NCBI GenBank assembly: GCA_036346225.1
Contig: JARFIW010001739.1
Span: forward strand, 11,325,001-11,389,000
Source of the DNA: Platerodrilus igneus
Taxonomy: Eukaryota; Arthropoda; Insecta; Coleoptera; Lycidae
Reading direction: 5' to 3'
Length of the DNA stretch: 64,000 nt
The position numbers and the translations under genes were made by a program. Positions 34,378 through 46,007 of this stretch are shown one piece after another (the stretch's first letter is position 1; each line of letters begins with the position of its first letter). The notes below the pieces were generated by a model, which worked only from the letters and a program-made list of their open reading frames with translations, made no database searches and was not told where the DNA came from.

Positions 34378-34727
34378 TCGAGCACTAAGCAATGTAGAAT
34401 TAATAGAGTTTGTTAAGCAATTAGAAGTACCATATTTCCGTGGAGTGTTCATGAGAAACAATCTTCCCAAGAAAGTTAATTTAAAAGAATGTGGTATAAT
34501 TAATTTAGATGGAATAGAAGGTTTAGGCACGCATTGGACCTCTTACAAAAGTACGGTAGTAGCGCTATTTACTATGACAGCTACGGAAACCTGCGACCGC
34601 CAACAGAGTTGATAAGTTATTTGAATAGCGGGGTAAATGTAAAATTCTTTATAACATTAACCAAGAACAATCGTACGGTACTGTGTTTTGCGGTCATTTA
34701 TGCTTACAATTTCTAAGTAGTGCATAG
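34326..34727 (+). pseudogene. Adenain-like cysteine protease (PRO), frameshifted
   Basis: A maturation protease of the adenovirus-protease type that would cut capsid precursors. Conserved text: LPNRALSNVELIEF, then VPYFRGVFMRNNLP, IINLDGIEGLGTHW with the catalytic histidine (about 34527-34538), YYDSYGNLRPP with the aspartate (about 34567-34600), and QEQSYGTVFCGHLC with the oxyanion glutamine and the catalytic cysteine (about 34660-34703). Frameshifts near 34550 and 34645 separate these. All triad residues can be seen. The stop is at 34725-34727, just ahead of the minor capsid start. Confidence 0.88.
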
Positions 34728-34746
34728 AACTGCGTACGAAGTTGTT

Positions 34747-35649
34747 ATGTCGTACACTTTTACTCTAACGGGAAACACTTCAGTTTTAACAAGCAATTTT
34801 AATCCGCCTATAAACTTGGATAATGATTCGGAGTACGTATTAGGATTAACAAATTTTGAGTCTTATAACACAATTCCAAACATAGAAAAAGGAATAAATA
34901 ATAAATTTTATTATGGATCTAACGGAGAATTCATAGAAATACCTGAAGGTGCTTATGAGATTAGAGAAATTAATAAATATCTTCAAAAAGCTTTAGGTGA
35001 TAAAAGATGGCGTGGTCGTATGGATCAATCACGAAGCGCTAGAAAGACGCCAGTGTATATAGAAATTACAGCTGACAATAATACACTTAAATGTAGTATT
35101 AAATGTAGTCTAGATGTGGATTTTACCAAAAGGATTCAATTGGTTCTCTACTTGGTTTCAATCCGCAAAATTGCTAGCATTTGTCACGCATCAAGCAGAC
35201 TACGCGATCAACATTTGTAAAGTGAATGCAGTTTTAATCGATTGTAATATTGCAAGTGGATCCTATTTAAATAGTAAACCAGCCCATGTAATACACGAAT
35301 TTTTCCTCAAGTACCTGCAGGTTTTAAAATTGTCGAGTGTCCACCTACGATTATATATCTACCAATCAGGTCACGTATAATAAATGAAATAATAGTTAAA
35401 GTGTTAGATCAAGATGGAAATTTAGTTAATTTCAGAGGAGAACTGCTAACTGTAAGGTTGCATTTAAAAAAATCTGCAATAGCCATGGGTATTAAGTATA
35501 ATGCACGCAACATGTCAAGAATTGATATAAATGCTGGAAATTTCAAAGCAATCGACACTCGATTGATTGTTTCAAGACCGCTAACAACACAAAACCGGCA
35601 GTTTCTACAATCGTTAGGACTGCATTTAATTAAAAAAAAAGTAGAATGA
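34747..35649 (+). pseudogene. Penton-like minor capsid protein, frameshifted
   Basis: Starts MSYTFTLTGNTSVL at ATG 34747. It has YVLGLTNFESYNTIPNI, FIEIPEGAYEIREINKYL and DNNTLKCSIKCSLDVDF, all typical of the Polinton single-jelly-roll vertex protein. A frameshift near 35130 moves the middle (about 35130-35320, including SGSYLNSKP and HEFF) into another frame, and a second near 35320-35370 restores the first. The end is NFRGELLTVRLHLKK and the stop is at 35647-35649, overlapping the next gene's ATG. About 300 codons, the expected size. Confidence 0.85.
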
Positions 35650-36853
35650 ATAGTGAAATACTGAACGTGCGTGAAAAAGTTTACTTCGACAATGCAATTG
35701 TTAATATTGAAAACATACTCATCAACCTTATGCTAACACATTTTAAACAATAATGATGAAATTCGAATCCTATACAACAACAAGATGTATACACCTTACC
35801 ATCGAAGAGCATGCTGTACATAGAAGGCAAATTAAATAGAACAGATGGAACGCCGTCTCAGACAGCAAAGTTTGTAAATAATGCAATTTTGCTGCTTTTT
35901 GATGAAATTAGATATGAGATTGGTGGTATCATTGTAGATCGTGTTCGGAATCCTGGATTAACGTCTATAATGAAGGGATATGTTTCATATAATAGCAATC
36001 AAAGTAAACATTTACAAAACGCTGGGTGGTTTCCTATGGATGATTCACAAATAGTTGATGCCAATGGGAATTTTAATGTTGCAATAAACCTTTCAATGGT
36101 TCTCGGATTATGCGAAGATTTTAAAAATTATTTTAAACCTCCGTCATGAGTTAGTCTTACTACGTTCTAGTTTTGATACTAATGCTATAATTAATCCTAC
36201 ACCCGATGAAGAAATAAAAGTTGTTTTAAATAAAGTTTTATGGAAAATGCCGCATGTAGCCGTTGATGATACTCAACGAATTAATTTAATAGAATGCGTT
36301 GCACAAAATCAGGATTTGCATATTCCGTTTAGAGGATGGGAGTTGCATGAATATCAACTTTACAAGAAACGCAACGTCATACATGGAACATTAAAACAAC
36401 AACACAATTAGAAAAACCAAGATTTGTGATTGTTGGTTTCCAAACCAACCGAAAAATAGATACATGAGCAACTACAGTCGTTTTGATCATTGCTATTTAA
36501 CCAACATGAAACTATATTTAAATTCAGAAATTTTCCCGTACGATAACTTAAATTTGAGGTTCGAGAATAAACAGACTGCGTTGTTATATGAGATGTATGC
36601 TCAGTTTCAGCAATCATACTACGAAAAGGAAAATGAGCCACTTTTTAATCCTGAAGATTTACGAAGTATTGCACCATTAGTAGTCATAGATTGTTCTAGA
36701 CAAAACGAAGCGTTAAAATCTGGTACTGTCGATATTAGATTAGAATTTGAAACTAGCAGAAACGTTTTGCCAAATACATCTTGTCATTGCCTTATACTTC
36801 ATGATAAGATAGTCAAATACAATCCACTCTCAAACAGCATAAGAATATTATAA
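35646..36853 (+). pseudogene. Polinton major capsid protein (double jelly-roll), broken
   Basis: ATG at 35646 (MNSEILNVREKVYFDN), overlapping the minor capsid stop. Frames break near 35720, 36140, 36395 and 36440. Conserved text in order: NNNDEIRI (about 35748-35770), LYIEGKLNRTDGTP, NNAILLLFDEIRYEIGG, GNFNVAINLSMVLG, HELVLLRSSFDTNA (after a shift), PFRGWELHEYQLY, then RFDHCYLTNMKLYLNSE, YDNLNLRFENKQTALLY, APLVVIDCSRQNEALKS and a C-terminal CLILHDKIVKYNPLSNSIR. This pattern is the Polinton major capsid protein, the hexon-like shell subunit. About 400 codons are covered, somewhat short, so parts have been deleted. Confidence 0.88.
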
Positions 36854-37265
36854 TTACTTTATTATTATTATTACTGTACCTTTACAAATTATGAAAAACA
36901 ATAAATCATTTAGCAATCACAGTCTATTTATTAATATTTTTACATGTTTTACAATATCTTTTACATGTTTGAATTATTAAGTGATTTAGTAAACAGCCAT
37001 AAACATTGACAATTTTAAATAAAAGTTTTGTTATACATTTCTCAAATAAACTAACTGGTATGTTAGTAACAAACTGGATTTTTTAAACAGAACGGTTACT
37101 TCTACTACTACTATTTTCTCTACAATACATTTATACTAATAATATAGTTCAAAACTCGGGCAGATTGAAAGGTATCCTATTTTTAGATACATCCAAAACG
37201 AAAATCGGTGTACTTGTGCAGGTATAAACATAACACTGAAGTTTTATAACTAAAAATATTATATG
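36854..37265. other. Convergent gap between capsid and polymerase genes
   Basis: AT-rich; the plus-strand capsid block and the minus-strand polymerase end here tail to tail. Possible polyadenylation signals (AATAAA-type) occur on both strands. No gene seen. Confidence 0.5.
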
Positions 37266-39115
37266 TTAATCTAGATAAAATAAATTGCATTCTTTATTTG
37301 AGCCAGTGGTTGAAGCTTTACAAGTCATTTCTGTATGTATAGTTATACCCCAAGGTTTAGTATCAGTGGTTAAGGTACTAAGAATTCTTTTATCATCACT
37401 TGGATTAAGAACAATTTTGTTTTGTTTAATAGTACAGACATCATGTTTGACTGATCTAATTAAACATTGCTGTTTCTGTACAGTCTGTTTATAAAACAAA
37501 GCATTCTTATAATCATCAAAAGAAATTTGCTTAATACTTGCTAAGGAAGATCCCTTTGACTTTTTATTATCCTATCCTGAACTCTGTAAGTGTACATTTT
37601 AGATCTAAGTCCTACAAACTCTAGCATGATGTCACCATTGTTTTCATCCTTTCATAATACCAGGAACTTTTTATTTGATAATGGAATATGATATTTGTTA
37701 TGAGGGTCGTAATCGGAAGTATCAAATCTATGAATATCTTGTTTGATATAAGAGTAAATATCTTCAACGCTAAACTCGTATATCAAACTATCCGTATCTG
37801 TGTACAGCAGCTTTGCTTTGTTAGCAAATTGCGATTTTATATAACTATAGTGAAATTCATATAAATAGGTTTTGAAATATCTAGAATAGAGAAACCTACA
37901 TAAATGGGTTTGTTTAAATAAACCTCTAATTTATTCATTTCTATTAAGACTAGATCTTTGTCTAACACAGTGCAACTATGAAAATTAGGCTTCGCTATGT
38001 AACTACGAGCTCCAAACCGTCCTTCCCATTTGGTCACTAATTTCACATTTTCCTTTTCCGTACGTTTTCCATCATCTTTCCATAAACCGAATTTATCATA
38101 TTTTTATAAAAGCATATATCGAAACTGTTTTTGACTGTTGTCTTAATTTCGTATTCAAATCAATGTATTCTTTTAACCAAGGCGCTTGTTTAAACCGAAG
38201 AACCTTATGAATCTTTTCAGTTCTAAACCGTAGCTTAAATACATTTTAAATTCTTGTAGTGAATAATATAGTTGAGTTTTGGATATAAAGTTGTAAGTAA
38301 TTTCTTTAAGTTTGATTTATTAGAAGGTACTGGTGGTATCATATGTTCAGGCGCCAAAGGTAAGTCACTGTGAATTTCATGTAAAGATACTGGATAGTGT
38401 AAATCGCATTCAAAATATATCCTACATCAGAATCATCGGAATATTAAGTATGTCTAAACGTACTATATCTGGACTGGTACCATCTAAAAATTCAAATTCT
38501 CCATATGGAAGATATTCAGACATTGCAGCCCCATATAGATTATTAACATCAAAATACATTAAATACTTAGAATCGAAATTTGGATCATAATCTGCATTCA
38601 TATATTTGTTATTTGCTTTAGCATATCTATTCGAACATTGAGAAACACCGCCACGAATTCCCCGTTCTAAAAACATTATTTTTCAATATCAGTAAGCAGC
38701 TCGAGTTTAACGTTCGTCGTTTTAACATCGCATCTAGAGCTAAACCAGGAGCCGTAAAGTAGTGAAGCGGATCTAACTTATACGTGAACATACAAGTTTT
38801 CTAAAGTTTTCAAATATATCAGTACATCTGTTTTTAAATATAGGTCTGAATAGTCCCCTAGTGTTTTTATATTAAATGTTTGCCAAACGTGTTTAGCATG
38901 ATTGTAGTCTTCACCTGAGATTTCTTCATTGCGCAAACGATTAAAGAATGCTGTTTTACAGGGTAAATCGGTTTCATTGAGCCTATCCCAAGAGTTAATG
39001 TAATCATAGGAAATATACCTTTACGCGTAAGTAACTGAAACTCATTATCGGTGTTACAATTTTCCTGGTGATGGATTTTTATTATCATCTAAGTATGAAG
39101 CTAATTTTTGATGCT
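37266..39115 (-). pseudogene. Protein-primed DNA polymerase B, C-terminal part only
   Basis: Read on the minus strand: LLTRKGIFP and a DRLNETDLPCK-type block in frames at 39088-38880, with the LGDYSDLYLKTD-type motif near 38850-38880; then [14 protein letters not shown] and [13 protein letters not shown] (palm motif A) in 38676-38422; VTKWEGRFGARSYIAKP (38040-37980) and [22 protein letters not shown] (motif C aspartates, about 37785-37805); then GLRSKMYT near 37610 and the C-terminal QNKIVLNPSDDKRIL (37499-37266). Many frameshifts separate blocks. The exonuclease and N-terminal half are absent: recognisable text stops near 39115 and AT-rich DNA takes over. The enzyme would replicate the element by protein priming. 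Confidence 0.9.
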
Positions 39116-40884
39116 AGATGCCATAAACCTGAATGAATCGATAAATCTAAAATAACTTTCGACCATTTAATATTTTGTAAAAGTATTATTTTCCTTATTT
39201 TTTTGGAGAATAACCCAAACCTGAAAACCCTAAGAATTTTTAATAATAAATAATTAGTGAAATTTGAAAATCCGGATCATATAAAATTTGTAATTGTTTG
39301 CAATCTTGATGAGCCGCTCCCGAAATTATTAAAGTGGCAGTGATCGCGCTTAAATCATCTAACTAAAAGGAGCAAAGTAAGTGAAGGGCAAATTTAAGTG
39401 AACTTTAGTTTTCTGTTAAAATTCATATTTTTTAAAAAATTTTATTAGTGTTTTAAATAGTTTCAATTGAGCAAAAACCTTCATCAATCCTTTCCGCAAA
39501 CAATTAAAGGAATTTTTTAGGGAAAATTGTTTAATGGTTCCGGTTTGTAATCCTAATTTATTTACGGTAAGTTCGAAACCAAACAGTATTATCATTTATT
39601 GAACAATTTTGAACTAGTGATTAAACTTTGATGAATGATAAATCAAAGTAAACTTCACACAATTTTAAGTTTTATTCCCTAATTGTGAATACTAACAACT
39701 GTTTTTTTAATTAAGGAATGAAATAAGTATAAAACGGTTTTTAAAAAATTGAAATTGATTTGATCATGCGCTTGATTTAACAAAATCAATTATCGATTAA
39801 TATCAAAATAAAATACAAAAATTTTCAAAATTACATAGGCATTTAAATTACGCTCCTAAAGGGTTATGTTTGGTAACGGATTTTTATATTCCCCGATCAT
39901 TCATGGGAAAACATTCAATCTGCATAAAAAAATGATATTTTTTTGTAGGAAATTTTAAACTTAGATTTTTGGATTCTTGGGTAATCTTATTGAGCAAGTA
40001 TTCTTTTTGAAAATTGAATAGTTAAAATTGCTGTCTAAAATAAAAACTTAACAAAAAAATTTTTATTTCATGTGAAGACAACTGTTTTGAAATAATTTTG
40101 AATACCTTAAAAGTAAAATGAAATGATTTATTACATTTGCACAAATATTTAAAATATTATTTAAAATAAAATTAAAGGCAATTTTTTAAAATTTTCACTT
40201 AAACAAAATGGATATTTTAGATTTTTATACAATATAGGTTAATTCGAGATTGTTAACCTAATTTTTTATGTTTTTAACGTTGGAAACTGAATTGAATTTA
40301 GCGTAATCTGTTCAAAATTGGATAGCTAATATTTCCTGACTATTTTTTTAAATTAAACAAACCAAGTCAAAGAAGCAATGTTTCTTATTTTTACATTTAC
40401 CAAGTTTTTTTTATAAAGTCCGGAACCGGTAAAACTTAAACCCTCCTTTAATGGTCAATTTTTAATTTTTCAATTAAAATTTTATTCCCAAAGAATTTTT
40501 AAAATTCTTTAATCGTTGAAACTTGTTAATACGTTTCCTTATCCAATTGGATTGGATTTATTCTTGACATTTGCATGGAAACTTTTAAATTTTTGCCAGG
40601 TACTTAACAAATTAGGGCAAATATTACATTAACTTTCAACATTGACTTTTTAAGCAAGCAACAATCTTGCGTTTAAAACTAGCGAACGCCTTGTCTAAGA
40701 ACACTAGAGGATCTCTATAATTTAAATTGGTAATAAGTCCCGTAATTATTCGACTTCCAAAACATGATTGTACATCATGCCAAATCAAATTTTTTCAGTA
40801 TGACCTCTAGTAAGCGTTGCATCAACACCTTTACCACGATATTCCAAAGTACGTTTCAAGTGCCTCAATCGTACAAGGTAGCTT
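39116..40884. other. AT-rich DNA in place of the polymerase N-terminal half
   Basis: About 1.8 kb very rich in A/T homopolymer runs, with no polymerase motif on either strand. It is unlike the flanking Polinton coding DNA. Either the N-terminal half was deleted and replaced, or it has decayed beyond recognition. Confidence 0.5.
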
Positions 40885-41121
40885 TTAAGATTTTAAATTA
40901 GATTCCAGCCTACTAGGATTTTCTTGTTGATTGTCTTCGTATACCTTATTTTTAATAGCAAGCTTCAATATACTAATATTTGCTTTGATAATTAAAATGT
41001 GTTTCGTTATTTCATTCACTGATTTAATTAGATTCACGCATTTTACAGTTAATCTCAAAATTGAGCTACTAATCTCGGATACGGTTTCAGCATTCATGAT
41101 TCTTATAAAATCAAAATACAC
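40885..41121 (-). CDS. Small hypothetical coiled-coil-like protein
   Basis: A 78-codon minus-strand frame; the inner ATG at 41094 gives MNAETVSEISSSILRLTVKC followed by regular leucine/isoleucine spacing (LIKSVNEITKHILIIKANIS), which suggests a short coiled coil. The text after its stop (TIEALETYF, then decayed) hints that a longer gene once followed. Loosely like small insect transposon-associated proteins (DUF4806-type), but this is not secure. Confidence 0.35.
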   Translation of the reverse strand: MYFDFIRIMNAETVSEISSSILRLTVKCVNLIKSVNEITKHILIIKANISILKLAIKNKVYEDNQQENPSRLESNLKS

Positions 41122-41226
41122 TACTTAATAATACAAGTATTTTCTCTATTTACTATTTATATAAAATATCATTTGACGTAAGAAAACAACTAAAAGGTTC
41201 ATTCATCTGAGTTTACGGAAAACGCG

Positions 41227-44200
41227 CGAAATTAATCTAATTTAGGTTTTATTATGCGCCTTCTTGCAATTTCTGTTTCATTCAATGAATGTAATTCATT
41301 ATTTCTGCTGAGCAGTAGCTTTAAAAAATTTCTTATACAGCATAAAATCGCATAAACACACAATTACCTATGTACGTGTCTATGACAAATAATTCGCTAT
41401 GCAAGCATTTCCAATATTTACATACTGAATGCAACTCTGAGCAAAACAACTGCAAAAGGAATGCATTCAACATCATTTTTCATTCCGTATGCGTTTACTA
41501 CAAAAAATGTTTTTATACGACCTTTGATTTATTATGTGTACAGAAAATGCATTATCATTACAGCGCTATTTTTTATGATTACATTGAAATATTTTTAAAT
41601 AAAAACAAAGCAAATTTGAAAAAAAAAATCTCAGATTAAACCGTCTTGTTTAATAATTTACACGCACTCATGGTTTTTAAAAACCCAGTATTAAAAAAAC
41701 ATTCTGCAGTTTTATTATATAACAGTACCTTTAAAGAATTTTCACACAAATTACCTATATATATATGCATGTAAATTGTGTCTGCGGTAATATAAAAACT
41801 TATTCTATAAATATTACTACTTAAAGGGATTTATTTACATTGCATTATTTTTAAACGAAAAATTAATCTGAAGAAAATATCATAATTTACACGCACTCAT
41901 GGTTTTTTTTTAAAAAACCCGTTATTAAGAAAAAACATTTTCCAGTACGTTGATAGTACTAAAAATTTTTCTTATTCAGCACAAATTACTATATCCTATA
42001 TATGCATATAAAGTCAATTTTTGTTAATTTTTATGGAAAATAAATTATGCTAGCAGTAATATAAAACGAAATTAATCTAATTTAGGTTTTATTATGCGCC
42101 TTCTTGCAATTTATATTTCAGTCAATGAATGTAATTCATTATTTCTGCTGAGCAGTACCTTTAAAAAATTTCTTATACAGCATAAAATCGCATAAACACA
42201 CAATTACCTATGTACGTGTCTATAACAAATAATTCGCTATGCAAGCATTTCCAATATTTACATACTGAATGCAACTCTGAGCAAAACAACTGCAAAAGGA
42301 ATGCATTCAACATCATTTTCATTCCGTATGCGTTTACTACAAAAATGTTTTTATACGACCTTTGATTTATTATGTGTACAAAAATACATTATCATTACAG
42401 CACTATTTTTTATGATTACATTGAAATATTTTTTTTAAAAAATTTAAAAAGTCTTGTTTAATAATTTACACGCACTCATGGTTTTAAAAACCCAGTATTA
42501 AAAAACATTCTGCAGTTTTATTATATAACAGTACCTTTAAAAATTTTCACACAAATTACCTATATATATATATATATATGCATGTAAATTTGTCTGGGTA
42601 ATATAAAACTTATTCTATAAATATTACTACTTAAAGGGATTTATTTACATTGCATTATTTTAAACGAAAAATTAATCTGAAGAAAATATCATAATTTACA
42701 CGCACTCATGGTTTTTTTTTAAAAAACCCGTTATTAAGAAAAAATATTTTCCAGTACGTTGATAGTACTAAAGAATTTTTCTTATTCAGCACAAATTACT
42801 ATATTCCTATATATGCATATAAAGTCAATTTTTGTTAATTTTTTATGGAAAATAAATTATGCTAGCAGTAATATAAAACGAAATTAATCTAATTTAGGTT
42901 TTATTATGCGCCTTCTTGCAATTTATATTTCAGTCAATGAATGTAATTCATTATTTCTGCTGAGCAGTACCTTTAAAAAATTTCTTATACAGCATAAAAT
43001 CGCATAAACACACAATTACCTATGTACGTGTCTATAACAAATAATTCGCTATGCAAGCATTTCCAATATTTACATACTGAATGCAACTCTGAGCAAAACA
43101 ACTGCAAAAGGAATGCATTCAACATCATTTTTCATTCCGTATGCGTTTACTACAAAAAATGTTTTTATACGACCTTTGATTTTTATGTGTACAGAAAATA
43201 CATTATCATTACAGCACTATTTTTTATGATTACATTGAAATATTTTTAAATAAAACAAAGCAAGTTTGAAAAAAAAAGTCTCAGATTAAACCGTCTTGTT
43301 TAATAATTTACACGCGCTCATGGTTTTTAAAAAACCCAGTATTAAAAAAACATTCTGCAGTTTTATTATATAACAGTACCTTTAAAAATTTTCACAAAAT
43401 TACCTATATATATATATATATATATGCATGTAAATTGTGTCTGCGGTAATATATAAACTTATTCTTTAATATTACTACTTAAAGGGATTTATTTGCATTG
43501 CATTATTTTTAAACGAAAAATTAATCTGAAGAAAATATCATAATTTACACGCACTCATGGTTTTTTTTTAAAAAACCCGTTATTAAGAAAAAACATTTTC
43601 CAGTACGTTGATAGTACTAAAGAATTTTTTCTTATTCAGCACAAATTACTATATCCCTATATATGCATATAAAGTCAATTTTTGTTAATTTTTTATGGAA
43701 AATAAATTATGCTAGCAGTAATATAAAACGAAATTAATCTAATTTAGGTTTTATTATGCGCCTTCTTGCAATTTTTATTTCAGTCAATGAATGTAATTCA
43801 TTATTTCTGCTGAGCAGTACCTTTAAAAAATTTCTTATACAGCATAAAATCGCATAAACACACAATTACCTATGTACGTGTCTATAACAAATAATTCGCT
43901 ATGCAAGCATTTCCAATATTTACATACTGAATGCAACTCTGAGCAAAACAACTGCAAAAGGAATGCATTCAACATCATTTTTCATTCCGTATGCGTTTAC
44001 TACAAAAAATGTTTTTATACGACCTTTGATTTATTATGTGTACAGAAAATACATTATCATTACAGCACTATTTTTTATGATTACATTGAAATATTTTTAA
44101 ATGAAAACAAAGCAAGTTTGAAAAAAAAGTCTCAGATTAAACCGTCTTGTTTAATAATTTACACGCACTCATGGTTTTTAAAAAACCCAGTATTAAAAAA

Positions 44201-44255
44201 ACATTCTGCAGTTTTATTATATAACAGTACCTTTAAAAAATTTTCACACAAATTA

Positions 44256-44297
<42 letters not shown>

Positions 44298-44685
44298 TGT
44301 AAATTGTGTCTGCGGTAATATATAAACTTATTCTTTAATATTACTACTTAAAGGGATTTATTTGCATTGCATTATTTTTAAACGAAAAATTAATCTGAAG
44401 AAAATATCATAATTTACACGCACTCATAGTTTTTTTTTAAAAAACCCGTTATTAAGAAAAAACATTTTCCAGTACGTTGATAGTACTAAAGGTTTTTTCT
44501 TATTCAGCACAAATTACTATATCCCTATATATGCATATAAAGTCAATTTTTGTTAATTTTTTATGGAAAATAAATTATGCTAGCAGTAATATAAAACGAA
44601 ATTAATCTAATTTAGGTTTTTATTATGTGCATTCATTGCAATTTCTTTTTCAGACAATGAAACTAATTCATTATTTCTGCTGAGG
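41227..44685 (+). repeat. Tandem array, four ~0.85-kb units plus a partial fifth
   Basis: Units begin CGAAATTAATCTAATTTAGG at 41227, 42067, 42879, 43729 and 44597 (lengths about 840, 812, 850, 868, then partial and diverged). Each unit contains two diverged copies of a TTTACACGCACTCATGGTTT segment about 240 bp apart, and a TA tract that grows from about 12 to 38 bases from left to right. Units differ mostly by small indels. The same short frame (MYVSITNNSLCKHFQYLH) recurs in each unit but differs in end and length, so coding is unlikely. The array lies wholly inside the Polinton. Confidence 0.95.
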
Positions 44686-44889
44686 TATAATTATATTTGC
44701 TTACATACTGTTTTGTTAATTAGAATAGATTACAGAGCTGAATTTTTTCAGAAAACGATGCAAATTTTCAATTTTTTCTAACAGATCAGTTTATTATTTA
44801 ATATAAATACTTCACGTAGATTTTACCAACAGTATTCAATCAGATCTCTTGTATAATTATTAGTTACTATTACTAGCAACTTTTAAAAA

Positions 44890-45495
44890 ATGAGTAACTT
44901 GTCATCAATCAAAAATTGTAATAGTACCAACGTAAAAGTTCTAGAGCAATTTATATTACATTCTGACGAAGACGTGATTAAAGAAGTTTTTGGTTGTTCT
45001 TCGCCTCAATTCAACACTGCTGCTATTTTTGATAGTGACGTAATAGATATATCACGGTAAGTGCTTTTTTTCACATTTATACATGTGTTTTTAAAACAGT
45101 ACTAATTTATAAGTTACATTAGATCAAGAAACCATTCTGGAAATTCTGAGGCTATCGTAGGATCGTTGATACACTCTGATCCTCTCAGAAACATCAGGTA
45201 GTATACAAAAGAAAAGGTGAACCTACAATAATCTTTTATGTTATGCTCACAGATCAGGCAAAAACATGTCGACTATGAAAATATTTTGTACAGAATCTAA
45301 TATGGCTGTTTGCTGTGAAGATGACAAATCCTACGAAGATGACACAGTAGAGTTGCTTAACGCATTTAAAAGCGTGGAGAGAAGCTACTGCGTCGTAAAG
45401 ATTTGGAACTAGAAATAATAAAGCAAAAAAAGAGAGGAACTAACAGCGAGGGAGCAGCAGATACTTCAAATACTTTTTCATTTATAAATAGTTAG
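44890..45495 (+). CDS. Candidate three-exon gene within the Polinton
   Basis: ATG at 44890 (MSNLSSIKNCNSTNVKV). Exon 1 is 44890-45056, exon 2 45123-45197, exon 3 from 45253. Intron 1 (45057-45122, 66 nt) has GTAAGT at its start, a TACTAAT branch-point-like word about 20 bases before the end, and TTACATTAG. Intron 2 (45198-45252, 55 nt) starts GTAGTA and ends TGCTCACAG. The frame stays open over both junctions and through SGKNMSTMKIF, CCEDDKSYEDDTVELLNAF, to a stop at 45410-45412. In the neighbouring frame a charged helix follows (LLRRKDLELEIIKQKKR), ending at 45493-45495, so one frameshift near 45380 is likely. I recognise no family; the end resembles coiled-coil tails of transposon-borne DNA-binding proteins. 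Confidence 0.6.
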
Positions 45496-45700
45496 ATCAA
45501 AATATTCAACAATTTGTAAAATAAAAAAGTATTTTATAAAAGTTTCTCTTTTGAAACAAGACTTTCTCTAAACAAGGTAGTAAACTCAAAGTAAAACGCA
45601 CATAAATCAGAACCCACTTTAATTTGATACATCATTCTTTATACAATCGACTTAGATATGTTATAATAATAAACTAATTTCTTAAATTAGTGACATATTA

Positions 45701-45994
45701 TTATGAAAATTCTATGTTGACAGTTAGACCGATCGATCCCTTACTAGTTATGTATACGTGTTTGTTCGAGCCAATACTTTCATTTAATTGTTTCACTCCA
45801 TGTGCTTGAAGGTATTCAAAATATCTCAATGGCAATGTACTCTTGAACTCTTCTGTTTCCACTAATACTCTTTCTCCATATTTTGTCTTGATTGTTTCCA
45901 TTTTTAAAACTTTAAACCTCTTATTCACTACAAGATCTTTTGAATTTACATAAGGTTTGCGATATGTGGTTTTATTAAGAGTATTTAAATCCAT
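45701..45994 (-). CDS. Hypothetical small Polinton right-end protein, 97 aa
   Basis: An intact minus-strand frame starting MDLNTLNKTTYRKPYV, 13 bases inside the right inverted repeat. It has FKVLKMETIKTKYGERVLVE, then LPLRYFEYLQAHGV and GLTVNIEF. The pattern of beta strands around KTKYG looks like a small OB-fold, single-stranded DNA-binding type protein, but that is inference. Proteins of this style recur in insect mobile DNA. Its place beside the terminus and its intact frame support it as a real gene. Confidence 0.6.
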   Translation of the reverse strand: MDLNTLNKTTYRKPYVNSKDLVVNKRFKVLKMETIKTKYGERVLVETEEFKSTLPLRYFEYLQAHGVKQLNESIGSNKHVYITSKGSIGLTVNIEFS

Positions 45995-46007
45995 ATTGCT
46001 TTTCTTT

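Noticed and set aside
41370..44318. Repeated plus-strand frames (MYVSITNNSLCKHFQYLH...) in each tandem unit as a gene family
   Set aside because: Lengths differ by unit (75 to 148 codons), ends fall in homopolymers and the TA tract, and one unit has lost the frame. The similarity is explained by DNA repetition.
41227..44685. CRISPR array or LTR pair
   Set aside because: Units are 0.8 kb long, directly adjacent and lack short repeats with unique spacers; there are no TG...CA termini or retrotransposon genes between them.
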